Shown one piece after another: positions 1 through 6,152 of a stretch of 9,194 bases of DNA. Source of the DNA: an archaeon (GTDB lineage Archaea; Nanobdellota; Nanobdellia; Pacearchaeales; GW2011-AR1); the NCBI GenBank assembly GCA_030699005.1, contig JAUYLQ010000017.1:1-9194 (forward strand). Reading direction: 5' to 3'. The translations under genes were made by a program, and so were the position numbers. Position 1 is the stretch's first letter. Each line of letters opens with the position of its first letter. Under the pieces are notes generated by a model. It saw only the letters and a program-made list of their open reading frames with translations, had not been told where the DNA came from and made no database searches.

Positions 1-546
1 ACTTTTACCCTGAACTGTTATGGAATTTCCAGGGCGAATAACCTTGTCTAAACCGACTGAATTCGAATAAAAATTGTATCCCAAAATAACTTTCCCGAAG
101 TCTCCGTCTTCCAAAAGCCTGCCTGCAATGGTCTTTGCTTCAATTTGCTCATAAACAAATTTTCTGTCATCTCCAGAAGGGATGTTTGTCGCATAACTAA
201 AAACAGCTTTTTTATTGTATTCAATTTTTCCCGAGACTATTTTTCTACCAACAGCCCTTTTTACACTCGAGAGTTTCTGAATTGCTTCAAGTTCTTTTAT
301 CGTAAGTGGTTCAACAGCTCCTGAGCCCGGAGGTCCATAATTTGAAATTCCCCCTGCTTCAACACTTAAAAGTTCTGTAGAACTAACCCCAAACTGGCTT
401 GTAACTGCAGTCTGAAGCCCGTTTCCAAGTGAAATTAGTGAAACAACTGCGGTAACTCCTATGAAAATTCCAAGAAGGGTCAGCCAAGACCGAAGCCCGC
501 GGTGTCTTAAATTTTTCAAAGAGAGGGCGAATCCATCTTTTAGCAT
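1..546 (-). CDS. MacB/FtsX-type ABC transporter permease, N-terminal 182 codons (cut by window edge)
   Basis: This is the membrane subunit of an ABC system of the MacB/LolC/FtsX type. These systems move lipoproteins, peptides or drugs, or act as mechanotransmission devices, rather than as classical importers. I read it by translating the minus strand from the ATG at 546. It opens with a basic cytosolic stretch (residues 10-20, NLRHRGLRS), then one hydrophobic helix at about 21-41 (LTLLGIFIGVTAVVSLISLG). This is the standard MacB opening. The rest is soluble and fits the start of the extracytoplasmic MacB_PCD domain. The three C-terminal helices lie beyond the window. The start codon is 2 nt after the stop of the ATPase gene, so the pair is co-transcribed and forms one transporter. 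The family is clear; the substrate cannot be told. Confidence 0.85.
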   Translation of the reverse strand, partial: MLKDGFALSLKNLRHRGLRSWLTLLGIFIGVTAVVSLISLGNGLQTAVTSQFGVSSTELLSVEAGGISNYGPPGSGAVEPLTIKELEAIQKLSSVKRAVGRKIVSGKIEYNKKAVFSYATNIPSGDDRKFVYEQIEAKTIAGRLLEDGDFGKVILGYNFYSNSVGLDKVIRPGNSITVQGKS

Positions 547-548
547 TC

Positions 549-1310
549 TTACTTCCTCTCCTTCACCAGTTTTTTGAGCTTTCCGTCAACGTATTTTTTT
601 CCTTTCTTTTTCTTTGTAACTTTTTCAAGTCTTCCGTCGCGAAGCCAATAAACAACTTCCGCATGATGTTCGGCAAGTTCAGGTTCATGCGTAATCATTA
701 TTATTGTTTTGCCCTGCTTATGAAGTCTATCCAGGAAATGCATAACAATTTCTCCGGTTTTCGTGTCAAGGTTTCCGGTAGGCTCATCAGCTAAAATCAC
801 CTCTGGGTCATTAGCAAGACTTCTTGCAATTGCAACTCTTTGCTTTTGCCCACCTGAAAGTTCATTTGGATAATGATCCATTCTGTCAGAAAGTTCAACA
901 AGTTTCAAAAGTTCTTCTGCTTTTATTTCTCTTTCTTCAATGGGAACTCCCTGAAAAGTCATGGGGAGCATGACGTTCTCCTTTGCCGTCAAGTTAGGAA
1001 TCAAATTAAATGACTGAAAAATAAACCCGATTTTTTGCCCACGAAGCTGAGCGAGGTCAGACTCTGAAAACATTGAAATGTCTTCTCCGTCTAAAAATAT
1101 GTGACCCTTTGTTGGAACATCAAGACTTCCAACAAGGTTCATTGAAGTGGATTTGCCTGATCCTGAAGGACCCATTATTGCAACAAACTCTCCGCTATTC
1201 ACTTTTATTGAAATTCCGTCAACAGCTTTCACAACGTTTTCCCCCATATAGTAATACTTGAAAACATTTTTCAGTTCGATAAGTATGGGTTTTTCCTTTT
1301 CACTTTTCAT
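549..1310 (-). CDS. ABC transporter ATP-binding protein, LolD/MacB family
   Basis: Cytosolic ATPase that powers the permease encoded just downstream. All nucleotide-binding motifs are intact: Walker A GPSGSGKST (residues 47-55), Q-loop Q99 in FIFQSFNLIPNLTAKENV, signature LSGGQ (151-155), Walker B VILADE (171-176) running into PTGNLD, and switch histidine H208 in MITHE. The DEPTGNLD form and the loop after the Q-loop are typical of the LolD/MacB/FtsE branch. At 253 residues it is about 20-30 longer than a bare LolD. The extra is a lysine-rich C-terminal tail (about 231-253), which may contact membrane lipid or RNA (inference). The ATG at 1310 fits a TATA box about 27 nt upstream, so the message is probably leaderless. 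Function as an ATPase is near certain; the transported substrate is unknown. Confidence 0.93.
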   Translation of the reverse strand: MKSEKEKPILIELKNVFKYYYMGENVVKAVDGISIKVNSGEFVAIMGPSGSGKSTSMNLVGSLDVPTKGHIFLDGEDISMFSESDLAQLRGQKIGFIFQSFNLIPNLTAKENVMLPMTFQGVPIEEREIKAEELLKLVELSDRMDHYPNELSGGQKQRVAIARSLANDPEVILADEPTGNLDTKTGEIVMHFLDRLHKQGKTIIMITHEPELAEHHAEVVYWLRDGRLEKVTKKKKGKKYVDGKLKKLVKERK

Positions 1311-1332
1311 ATGAAAATTAAGAAAATCTGTT

Positions 1333-1342
1333 TTTTAAATAT
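1333..1342 (-). promoter_or_regulatory. TATA box of the ABC transporter operon
   Basis: On the minus strand this reads ATATTTAAAA. Its centre is about 27 nt upstream of the ATG at 1310. This is the archaeal TATA-to-start distance expected for a leaderless transcript. No Shine-Dalgarno site is seen before the start. The assignment rests on motif and spacing only. Confidence 0.55.
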
Positions 1343-1371
1343 TGGCTTAAGATTAGGAAATTTTTGTTCCC

Positions 1372-3024
1372 CTATCTATTTTTCAAAAATTCTTTTAAAA
1401 GTTTTATAACTTCATCTTTTTTATAAGGTAAGAAAGTCAGTGAACCAGCATTTTTGTGGCCCCCTCCTGCAACAAAAGATTCTGGGGATTTTTTATCTAT
1501 AAATTTTAATAATTCATGAAAAGAGAAATTGGCTCCATCTGTAGCCCGAAGAGTTATTGCAGTCGACATAACTCCCGCCGTAACTAAAGATGTAACATTT
1601 TTTTCCTTTTGATAATTTTCATGAATTAAGCTGACTGATCTCCCCGGCTTAGGAAAAAAACCAAATCCGGGAAAAGTTTCCTCAATTTCAATTGACTGAA
1701 GAATAACTTTTCCGACCTTTTCCTGTTTTGCATTGCTTTTTCCAATCGAGAGCCCTTTTCTGTCAAGTTCCCTTATGTAAGGAGCCATAAGACTCACAAG
1801 TTCTTTTTGCCTTTTCCTCGGCTCTCCAAACAAAACTTCGATATATTCCCTTGCTTCCATAAAACGGACTTTAGCTGAAACGTAATCAATAACAAGAGCT
1901 ATGTCCGACAAAAGTTCTTTTGAATATCCTTCTTCTTTTGCAATTTTCAAATAATCTTCCATTATCTTTGGGTTTCCGAGTTCAATTCTATCGGCAAATC
2001 CCGCCATTGCTGGAATTTGTTTTATGTTTTCAACTTCAGGATTTATGAACCTTGCAAACTCGCTGCAAAGCATTCCTGCCGAAAAGTGTGAACCATCCTC
2101 CTCGACTAAGAATGGATTTATGTGAACTAAAACTTCAGGGGTTATGACGTCTTTGTCGTATGCATGATGGTCAATTACAATAAAATCTGCTCCATGAACT
2201 TTTCCCTGTTTTATCCCCATTAAGTCTTCTGGAGTTGAACCATTGTCTGCAATTAAAATTAAAGGCATTTTATTTGAAAACTTTGCAACATTTCTAAGTG
2301 AATTTGCCATATCTCTTATTGAATCATCAATTTCATAGTATGGTGCCTGCGAAGGGGCCCTAAGGAAAAATTCCCATGGAGCCTTAAGTGAACTGTGATG
2401 TTTTTCGATTAAAGGGATAATTGCCCTTTCAAGTGAGAAGCCGGAAGAATAACCATCCGCATCATTGTGATGCCTTACAATTATTGGTCTGTTCTGAATT
2501 ATTGCGAGGCGTATCTGGGTTGCACCCTCAATAAACCTATCTCTAAGTTTGGAAAGAATCGGGCTTTTAACCAAAAATTCCGGAGGATTAACTTTAGCTT
2601 TTTCTTTTTCAAGGGCACTTAAATTTTTAAGAAATTCATCTTTTTCCGCTTCATCCAATTTTTTTATTGAACTTATTTCCCCTTCGATTTCTCCCTGATA
2701 TTCTCCAACAGTAACGACGGCTTTTACAACATCTCCTTCATTTATTTCGGGGTAAGCCCTCTCCCCCGCTTTTAAGAATCCTTTTAGGGATAAACTTCCA
2801 GTCCCGTCAGTTACAGCAAAAATTGTCGGTCCCCCTGTTTGAATTATCCTGTTTACAACTCCAATAATTAAAGCTCTCTCTTTAGAGTTCAAATTGACCT
2901 CTTCAATTAAAACCCTTTTTGCATCTAATCTTTGAGGAAGTTTACCAAAATCTTTTCTCCCAAAGTCTTTTTTTTCAAAATTCTTCCTTACTCTTCCTCT
3001 GCCAAAATCTTTCTTATTTTTCAT
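1372..3024 (-). CDS. DHH-family phosphoesterase, archaeal RecJ-like nuclease with N-terminal OB-fold
   Basis: Likely a metal-dependent single-strand nuclease of the RecJ/GAN group, working in DNA replication or repair or in RNA turnover. Domains in order: a basic low-complexity head (1-30) with three KDFG units; an OB-fold-like beta domain (about 48-120), probably for nucleic-acid binding; a charged linker; the DHH catalytic domain (about 175-320); and a C-terminal DHHA1 domain. Catalytic motifs are visible: HHNDADG (185-191), DNG (260-262), DHH (285-287), H301 in HINPF, and GGGH (520-523) of DHHA1. The metal-binding residues all look intact. At 550 residues it is longer than archaeal GAN (roughly 460-480) because of the head and OB-fold. 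It is transcribed toward the ABC operon with a 61-bp gap. It could equally be annotated as a generic DHH phosphoesterase; strand preference and polarity cannot be read from sequence. Confidence 0.88.
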   Translation of the reverse strand: MKNKKDFGRGRVRKNFEKKDFGRKDFGKLPQRLDAKRVLIEEVNLNSKERALIIGVVNRIIQTGGPTIFAVTDGTGSLSLKGFLKAGERAYPEINEGDVVKAVVTVGEYQGEIEGEISSIKKLDEAEKDEFLKNLSALEKEKAKVNPPEFLVKSPILSKLRDRFIEGATQIRLAIIQNRPIIVRHHNDADGYSSGFSLERAIIPLIEKHHSSLKAPWEFFLRAPSQAPYYEIDDSIRDMANSLRNVAKFSNKMPLILIADNGSTPEDLMGIKQGKVHGADFIVIDHHAYDKDVITPEVLVHINPFLVEEDGSHFSAGMLCSEFARFINPEVENIKQIPAMAGFADRIELGNPKIMEDYLKIAKEEGYSKELLSDIALVIDYVSAKVRFMEAREYIEVLFGEPRKRQKELVSLMAPYIRELDRKGLSIGKSNAKQEKVGKVILQSIEIEETFPGFGFFPKPGRSVSLIHENYQKEKNVTSLVTAGVMSTAITLRATDGANFSFHELLKFIDKKSPESFVAGGGHKNAGSLTFLPYKKDEVIKLLKEFLKNR

Positions 3025-3105
3025 AATTTTTTCAATAATCTATTAATACAATTTGTGAGGAATGATTAAAAATCTTTTGTATGGGGGTTAATGATAAAAT
3101 TCCCC

Positions 3106-3774
3106 TCACCTTTTAGGATTTCTGTGCCAAAATCTGTTCCAAAAGGTTCCTCTACTTGCTCTTTTAGGATTACTTTCATTGAACCAGTCATTTAAGTCGT
3201 CTATTTCAAAAAGATTAAGCTTTTGATGTGAATAAAAGTCCCAGGGGGAAAGAATAGTAGAACTTTTCTCGGCTCTATCTAGATCTGTAGAAAGAAAAAA
3301 TCCTCCCCCCTCAAAAGGAGAATAACCTGCATCAATGCAAGTTTTTCTTTTATAAATTCTCCAAACGTCAGAATCCGTAGGTTTGAGGTTATCGAGACCC
3401 CATCTCCAACCCGCACGCTCATAAACCTGCATTAAAGTATCATACTCTTTTTGCGTTCTTGGATTAATCAAAACTTTATCTAAAGGAATAAGTTCAAAGC
3501 TCGTCGATTCTTTCCTGGGGGGAATTTCCTCATATTCAATATCTACCTTCTCTTCATTAAACCGATAAAGATTGCTTTTCTTTTCATAAGATTCTCTCAT
3601 CAATAAGCCCAGATAAAGTGAGACAACCTCGCCCCTAATCATTGATTTTTCCGCGAGATTAATATCTATAAGCCTTTCGATGTCTGCATCAGAAAGGCAA
3701 GTCTTACTTTCCAAACTTAACCTGATTTTATTAAGGCCGTCCTTTGCCTCTTCAAAACTTACTTTCCTCTCCAC
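3106..3774 (-). CDS. Orphan protein sharing a C-terminal domain with the 7152-7790 product
   Basis: I do not recognise this 222-residue protein as a whole. The N-terminal part (about 1-100) is predicted helical and charged, with no signal peptide or membrane segment. The C-terminal part (about 107-208) contains TQKEYDTLMQVYERAGWRW, then W138, KRKTC (142-146), a block ILSPWDFY (174-181), and DWF.....PKRASRG near the end. The same ordered blocks occur in the gene at 7152-7790, so the two share a domain. From memory, similar small modules (KEYD.LM..YE..GW.W, then W....TC) occur in phage and mobile-element proteins; I could not confirm this by search. The start is GTG at 3774, because an in-frame stop lies three codons upstream. 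A TATA box about 26 nt before it suggests a leaderless message. It is divergent from rps6e, with 102 bp between them. Confidence 0.7.
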   Translation of the reverse strand: MERKVSFEEAKDGLNKIRLSLESKTCLSDADIERLIDINLAEKSMIRGEVVSLYLGLLMRESYEKKSNLYRFNEEKVDIEYEEIPPRKESTSFELIPLDKVLINPRTQKEYDTLMQVYERAGWRWGLDNLKPTDSDVWRIYKRKTCIDAGYSPFEGGGFFLSTDLDRAEKSSTILSPWDFYSHQKLNLFEIDDLNDWFNESNPKRASRGTFWNRFWHRNPKR

Positions 3775-3795
3775 AAAAAATTAAAATGAATGAGA

Positions 3796-3805
3796 TATAT
3801 AAAAA
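3796..3805 (-). promoter_or_regulatory. TATA box for the minus-strand orphan gene (3106-3774)
   Basis: The minus strand reads TTTTTATATA, centred about 26 nt upstream of the GTG start at 3774. This spacing supports both the GTG start and leaderless transcription. It lies in the 102-bp divergent spacer shared with rps6e. Confidence 0.55.
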
Positions 3806-3846
3806 TTATTATGATAAAAAAGTCAGGAGATTTACCTATCAAAATC

Positions 3847-3854
3847 TTTATAAA
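3847..3854 (+). promoter_or_regulatory. TATA box of rps6e
   Basis: TTTATAAA, centred about 27 nt upstream of the ATG at 3877. No purine-rich ribosome-binding site lies before the start, so the mRNA is probably leaderless. Confidence 0.6.
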
Positions 3855-3876
3855 CGAATTTCAATAAACTATCTTT

Positions 3877-4314
3877 ATGGCATTCAAAATTAACATCGGG
3901 GAAAAGTCAGGAAAGACTTACAAGCTTGAATCGTCTGCTCCCGGTCTCGTTGAGAAAGAAATTGGTGGTAAAATAGATGGAAAAGAAATAAAAAGTGATC
4001 TTGAGGGTTATGAATTTGAAATAACCGGCGCTTCTGACAAATCTGGTTTCCCTGCTTTAAAAGAAGTTCCGGGAACAGTTCTTCAGGGAGTCCTATTAAA
4101 GTATGGAAAAGGAATGCACAAAAGACCAAGAAGAGAGGGCAAAAAACCCCAAAGAGAACCAAAGCCCAAGGGCTTAAGACTTAGAAAAAAGGCAAGGGGA
4201 AAAGTAATTTCTGAAGACATAGTGCAGGTTAACCTTAAAGTTATTAAAGAGGGCAAAACACCTTTGTCCGAAATTTTCGCACCTTCTGAAGCTCCGAAAG
4301 AAGATGCTCAATAA
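3877..4314 (+). CDS. rps6e: 30S ribosomal protein S6e
   Basis: Structural protein of the small ribosomal subunit, found only in Archaea and Eukarya. Recognisable blocks: FKINIGEKSGKTYKLE (3-18), the G.KIDG pairing in IGGKIDGKEI, the family hallmark FEITGASDKSGFP (about 47-59), the basic rRNA-binding stretch KGMHKRPRREGKK (about 78-90), and the conserved GKVISEDIVQVNLKV (about 108-122). It is 145 residues, slightly longer than the usual 125-130. The excess is a Lys/Pro-rich insert after the basic block and a loose acidic tail ending in APKEDAQ. In many archaea the next gene downstream is aIF2-gamma; here that gene lies 4.5 kb away. The stop codon overlaps the 3' end of the convergent orphan by 7 nt. 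Confidence 0.95.
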   Translation: MAFKINIGEKSGKTYKLESSAPGLVEKEIGGKIDGKEIKSDLEGYEFEITGASDKSGFPALKEVPGTVLQGVLLKYGKGMHKRPRREGKKPQREPKPKGLRLRKKARGKVISEDIVQVNLKVIKEGKTPLSEIFAPSEAPKEDAQ

Positions 4315-4703
4315 CTTTTCAAGAAAGAATATCCATAATTCTTAAATTCATTTATTATCTCCTGAAAGTTTCCAGTCCATATAAATTTATTTGCACTTGC
4401 TTTGTCTAAATCATAAAATAAATTAAAATTTCTTAGCACAATATGAACTTTTTTTGGGAGTCCATCAATTAGATATAAAATATCTCCATTTTCAGGATTA
4501 ACAAAACCTCTCTCAAAATATTTACAAAACCTAACGGGACCATCCTCTGAAACACTATTTATCCCGATTACCTTGTGCTCCCTTATTCCTTTAAGGTCAG
4601 TCGTCCATACAGAGGTTCTTTCTTTATCGTCAGTCAAAACTTCTACTATTCCTCGTCCAGCATCCTTAGAGCCCAAGTATTTTGGCAGATACAGTTTTCC
4701 CAT
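4308..4703 (-). CDS. Orphan protein convergent with rps6e
   Basis: I do not recognise this 131-residue protein. It is soluble-looking: no signal peptide and no membrane segment. The first half is polar and probably beta-rich (GRGIVEVLTDDKERTSVWTT, then VIGINSVSEDGPVRF). The second half has a hydrophobic strand (GDILYLIDGLPKKVHIVLRN) and ends in an amphipathic helix around IINEFKNYGYSFLKSY. The ATG at 4703 sits about 23-25 nt from a TATA-like AATTATAAAG on the same strand. It converges on rps6e with a 7-nt overlap and diverges from the eight-gene operon, sharing its 154-bp control region. That position makes it the left-most gene of the inserted block. It looks like a real gene from length, promoter and lack of overlap with better candidates, but no function can be assigned. 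Confidence 0.65.
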   Translation of the reverse strand: MGKLYLPKYLGSKDAGRGIVEVLTDDKERTSVWTTDLKGIREHKVIGINSVSEDGPVRFCKYFERGFVNPENGDILYLIDGLPKKVHIVLRNFNLFYDLDKASANKFIWTGNFQEIINEFKNYGYSFLKSY

Positions 4704-4720
4704 AAACCTTCATAAACCTA

Positions 4721-4730
4721 CTTTATAATT
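4721..4730 (-). promoter_or_regulatory. TATA-like box of the 4308-4703 orphan
   Basis: The minus strand reads AATTATAAAG, centred about 23 nt before the ATG at 4703, which is slightly short for a leaderless archaeal promoter. It faces away from the operon promoter at 4771, so the two units are divergent. Confidence 0.4.
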
Positions 4731-4770
4731 TATTATGTTACCCTTTAAAAGAAACAACAAAATAGAAAGA

Positions 4771-4778
4771 TTTAAATA
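4771..4778 (+). promoter_or_regulatory. TATA box of the eight-gene accessory operon
   Basis: TTTAAATA preceded by the purine-rich GAAAGA, which resembles a BRE. With the usual spacing, transcription would start near 4797-4802, leaving a leader of about 55-60 nt before the ATG at 4858. That is unlike the apparently leaderless neighbours. The predicted start falls inside the overlapping dyads at 4782-4810. Confidence 0.6.
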
Positions 4779-4781
4779 CCT

Positions 4782-4810
4782 GTTAAAAGTATTACTTTTA
4801 ACTTAAAAGT
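4782..4810 (+). promoter_or_regulatory. Probable operator: two overlapping perfect dyads over the transcription start
   Basis: Dyad 1 has arms GTTAAAAGTA (4782-4791) and TACTTTTAAC (4793-4802) around a single central base. Dyad 2 has arms ACTTTTAA (4794-4801) and TTAAAAGT (4803-4810) around C4802. The middle half-site is shared, so TTAAAAGT occurs three times in alternating orientation. The dyad centres (4792 and 4802) are 10 bp apart, about one helical turn, which would place two dimers on the same face. This is the arrangement expected for cooperative RHH repressors, and an RHH protein is encoded third in the same operon. Location just downstream of the TATA box suits repression by blocking polymerase. 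Binding itself is inferred. Confidence 0.6.
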
Positions 4811-4837
4811 GGTATCAAACACACCACACAATAAAAA

Positions 4838-4842
4838 GGAGG
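4838..4842 (+). promoter_or_regulatory. Shine-Dalgarno site of the first operon gene, unusually far from the start
   Basis: GGAGG in the context AAAAAGGAGGAC is a strong archaeal ribosome-binding core, but 15 nt separate it from the ATG at 4858, against a usual 5-10. No closer in-frame start is visible. It shows that this operon uses leadered, SD-dependent initiation. Confidence 0.55.
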
Positions 4843-4857
4843 ACAAACCAAAACACA

Positions 4858-5325
4858 ATGAAAAAAATCACAAGACAAGCTTTGATTGTTCCGGAATGGG
4901 GCTTTAAAGGAGCTTCTTTCCCAGGTGCAGCAATAGCGGTAGGAAGTGAAAAAGGTTTGGCTGGAATGGTTTTGGACGGGCTTACAAACCTTCCCGGAGC
5001 TGTTCTTAGAACTTATAACACTTCAAAAACTGCTTATGAAGCTAATCAAGATTTGGATGGCATGACTGCAAGACAATACCTTGAAAAATATGGTTCAAAA
5101 ATCCAGGAGTACGCTAACGATGTAACAGAATATTTAAGCCAGCTTGGAGAGAACATAACAGAACGACCACTTGAAACAGTGGGTGCTGCTGCAATTACAG
5201 CATTAACCCTTTATGGAATTGGTGAAGGAATTAAGTTCTACAGGCAGAAGGGACAAGGCGGAATTTTAACCAAATTAAAAAGAAAGCTCGGGAACAAAAT
5301 CTGGCCTGATGCCGACAAGAAGTAA
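4858..5325 (+). CDS. Small membrane-associated orphan protein, first gene of the operon
   Basis: I do not recognise this 155-residue protein. The N-terminal half is glycine/alanine-rich and moderately hydrophobic (GASFPGAAIAVGSEKGLAGM, 18-37, then LTNLPGAVLRTYNTSKTAY), without a typical signal peptide. A charged helical middle follows (about 68-104). Then comes one good membrane segment at about 107-126 (TVGAAAITALTLYGIGEGI), and a strongly basic tail (127-155: KFYRQKGQGG, KLKRKLGNK). The basic tail predicts that the C-terminus stays in the cytosol. It leads the operon right after the operator and is followed 4 nt later by the transglutaminase-like gene. A phage-like small membrane or structural protein is possible, but nothing proves it. 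Confidence 0.75.
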   Translation: MKKITRQALIVPEWGFKGASFPGAAIAVGSEKGLAGMVLDGLTNLPGAVLRTYNTSKTAYEANQDLDGMTARQYLEKYGSKIQEYANDVTEYLSQLGENITERPLETVGAAAITALTLYGIGEGIKFYRQKGQGGILTKLKRKLGNKIWPDADKK

Positions 5326-5329
5326 AAAT

Positions 5330-5977
5330 ATGGAAAACAAAATAAAAAGTTTGGCAAAGAAGACAGGAAAATTTGTAGTATACGCTGCTTTGATTAACCA
5401 GTTAGCAAAACCAACATTTTTGACTACATCTGCGAATTTTATATCCATATTGGGGTCAAAAGAATCCGCAAAAAAAGAAGTTAAGTACAATCCTTTACTT
5501 TACAAAAATGTCTTATCAGATAGTCTTTCGACCTTAGATTATCTAAATCTATCAAGCTATTTAACACATAAGCATATAGAGGAAGGGGAAGTTTGTCGCC
5601 ACACTGCAAATTCTACATTTGAGCTATTTCAAAAATTTATTGAGAGGGATAAAAGAAATGATTTGGAGAATAAAATTAGACTGGGGGTAGGAACAAATTA
5701 TAGAACGGGTCACATGTGGATTGAATATCATAAAGAGGGAAAATGGCTCCCATATGAAACAACAAATTTTGTGGGAGATGAAATATTGATAAGAAGCTTA
5801 AAAAAATATTCTAAAGAAAATAAACATTCCAAATTAAATCTTGATCATAAAGATCTTGAGACATTTCCGGGAACAAAAATATATTATCCAACATTAGGTT
5901 CACTTCTTGGTTTTGGATTAGCGGAAATACCATATGGAATGTTAAATAACGCAATCGGAAAAATCTTGGAAAAATAA
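5330..5977 (+). CDS. Transglutaminase-like (cysteine protease fold) protein
   Basis: The core follows the transglutaminase/NlpC-like order of catalytic residues. Counting from an alternative upstream ATG at 5309: C96 in GEVCRHTANSTFELF begins a helix, then the strand block IRLGVGTNY (123-131), then H135 in GHMWIEYHKEGKWLPYETTN. The template is C...H.W.E....W....D.T; here the third residue is Glu (E150) instead of Asp. Likely activity is peptide or isopeptide bond cleavage or cross-linking; this is inferred from motif order only. N-terminal residues about 22-49 are hydrophobic and may anchor it. The C-terminal LGSLLGFGLAEIPYGML is also hydrophobic. I chose the ATG at 5330 (215 residues) because it lies 4 nt after the preceding stop; the ATG at 5309 would overlap that gene by 17 nt and adds seven residues. 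Neither has a clear SD site. Confidence 0.65.
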   Translation: MENKIKSLAKKTGKFVVYAALINQLAKPTFLTTSANFISILGSKESAKKEVKYNPLLYKNVLSDSLSTLDYLNLSSYLTHKHIEEGEVCRHTANSTFELFQKFIERDKRNDLENKIRLGVGTNYRTGHMWIEYHKEGKWLPYETTNFVGDEILIRSLKKYSKENKHSKLNLDHKDLETFPGTKIYYPTLGSLLGFGLAEIPYGMLNNAIGKILEK

Positions 5978-5982
5978 AGAAA

Positions 5983-6126
5983 ATGAAAACAAGGGTAAGT
6001 ATCACCATTGATGAAGAAAAGATTGAGAAAATAGACGAAGTCTTGAAAAAAGGACTTTTCAGAAACAAATCCCACGTGATGGAATATGCTTTAATTAAAT
6101 TCTTAGAAGGAGAAGAAATAAAATGA
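5983..6126 (+). CDS. 47-residue ribbon-helix-helix (CopG/Arc-type) DNA-binding protein
   Basis: A short gene read directly from the sequence; start ATG at 5983, stop TGA at 6124-6126. The protein opens with the beta-ribbon MKTRVSITI, then helix A (DEEKIEKIDEVLKKGLF, about 10-26), the turn RNKSH (27-31), and helix B (VMEYALIKFLEGEE, about 32-45). This is the full RHH fold: two intertwined chains form one DNA-binding ribbon, with T3/V5/I7-side residues facing the major groove. Length fits the minimal CopG/Arc class common in archaeal plasmids and viruses. It starts 5 nt after the previous stop and its own stop overlaps ATG 6123 (ATGA). It probably represses its own operon through the dyads at 4782-4810. 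An antitoxin role is less likely since no toxin is recognisable beside it. Confidence 0.85.
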   Translation: MKTRVSITIDEEKIEKIDEVLKKGLFRNKSHVMEYALIKFLEGEEIK

Positions 6127-6152
6127 ACCTAAAAAAAAACACGTAGAGAGTA

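Noticed and set aside
1073..1261. Plus-strand open frame of 62 codons
   Set aside because: It lies wholly inside the ATPase gene on the other strand, and its translation is low in recognisable structure.
3084..3105. Terminator hairpin between the orphan gene and the RecJ-like gene (GGGG...CCCC)
   Set aside because: Only 4-5 G-C pairs can form around a long loop and no T-tract follows on the minus strand.
3890..4162. Minus-strand open frame of 90 codons within rps6e
   Set aside because: It is the antisense shadow of a firmly identified ribosomal protein gene; its Phe/Leu richness reflects the Lys/Glu-rich sense strand.
4701..4719. Tandem CATAAACCT at the start of the 4308-4703 gene as an att site or iteron
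   Set aside because: There are only two nine-base copies with no partner elsewhere in the window; one overlaps the start codon and chance is enough to explain it.
6144..6146. TAG decoded as pyrrolysine
   Set aside because: A single TAG seven codons from a start, flanked by long A runs, is better explained by start misplacement or homopolymer problems; other genes in the window end in TAG (RecJ-like, stop at 1372-1374) as a normal stop.
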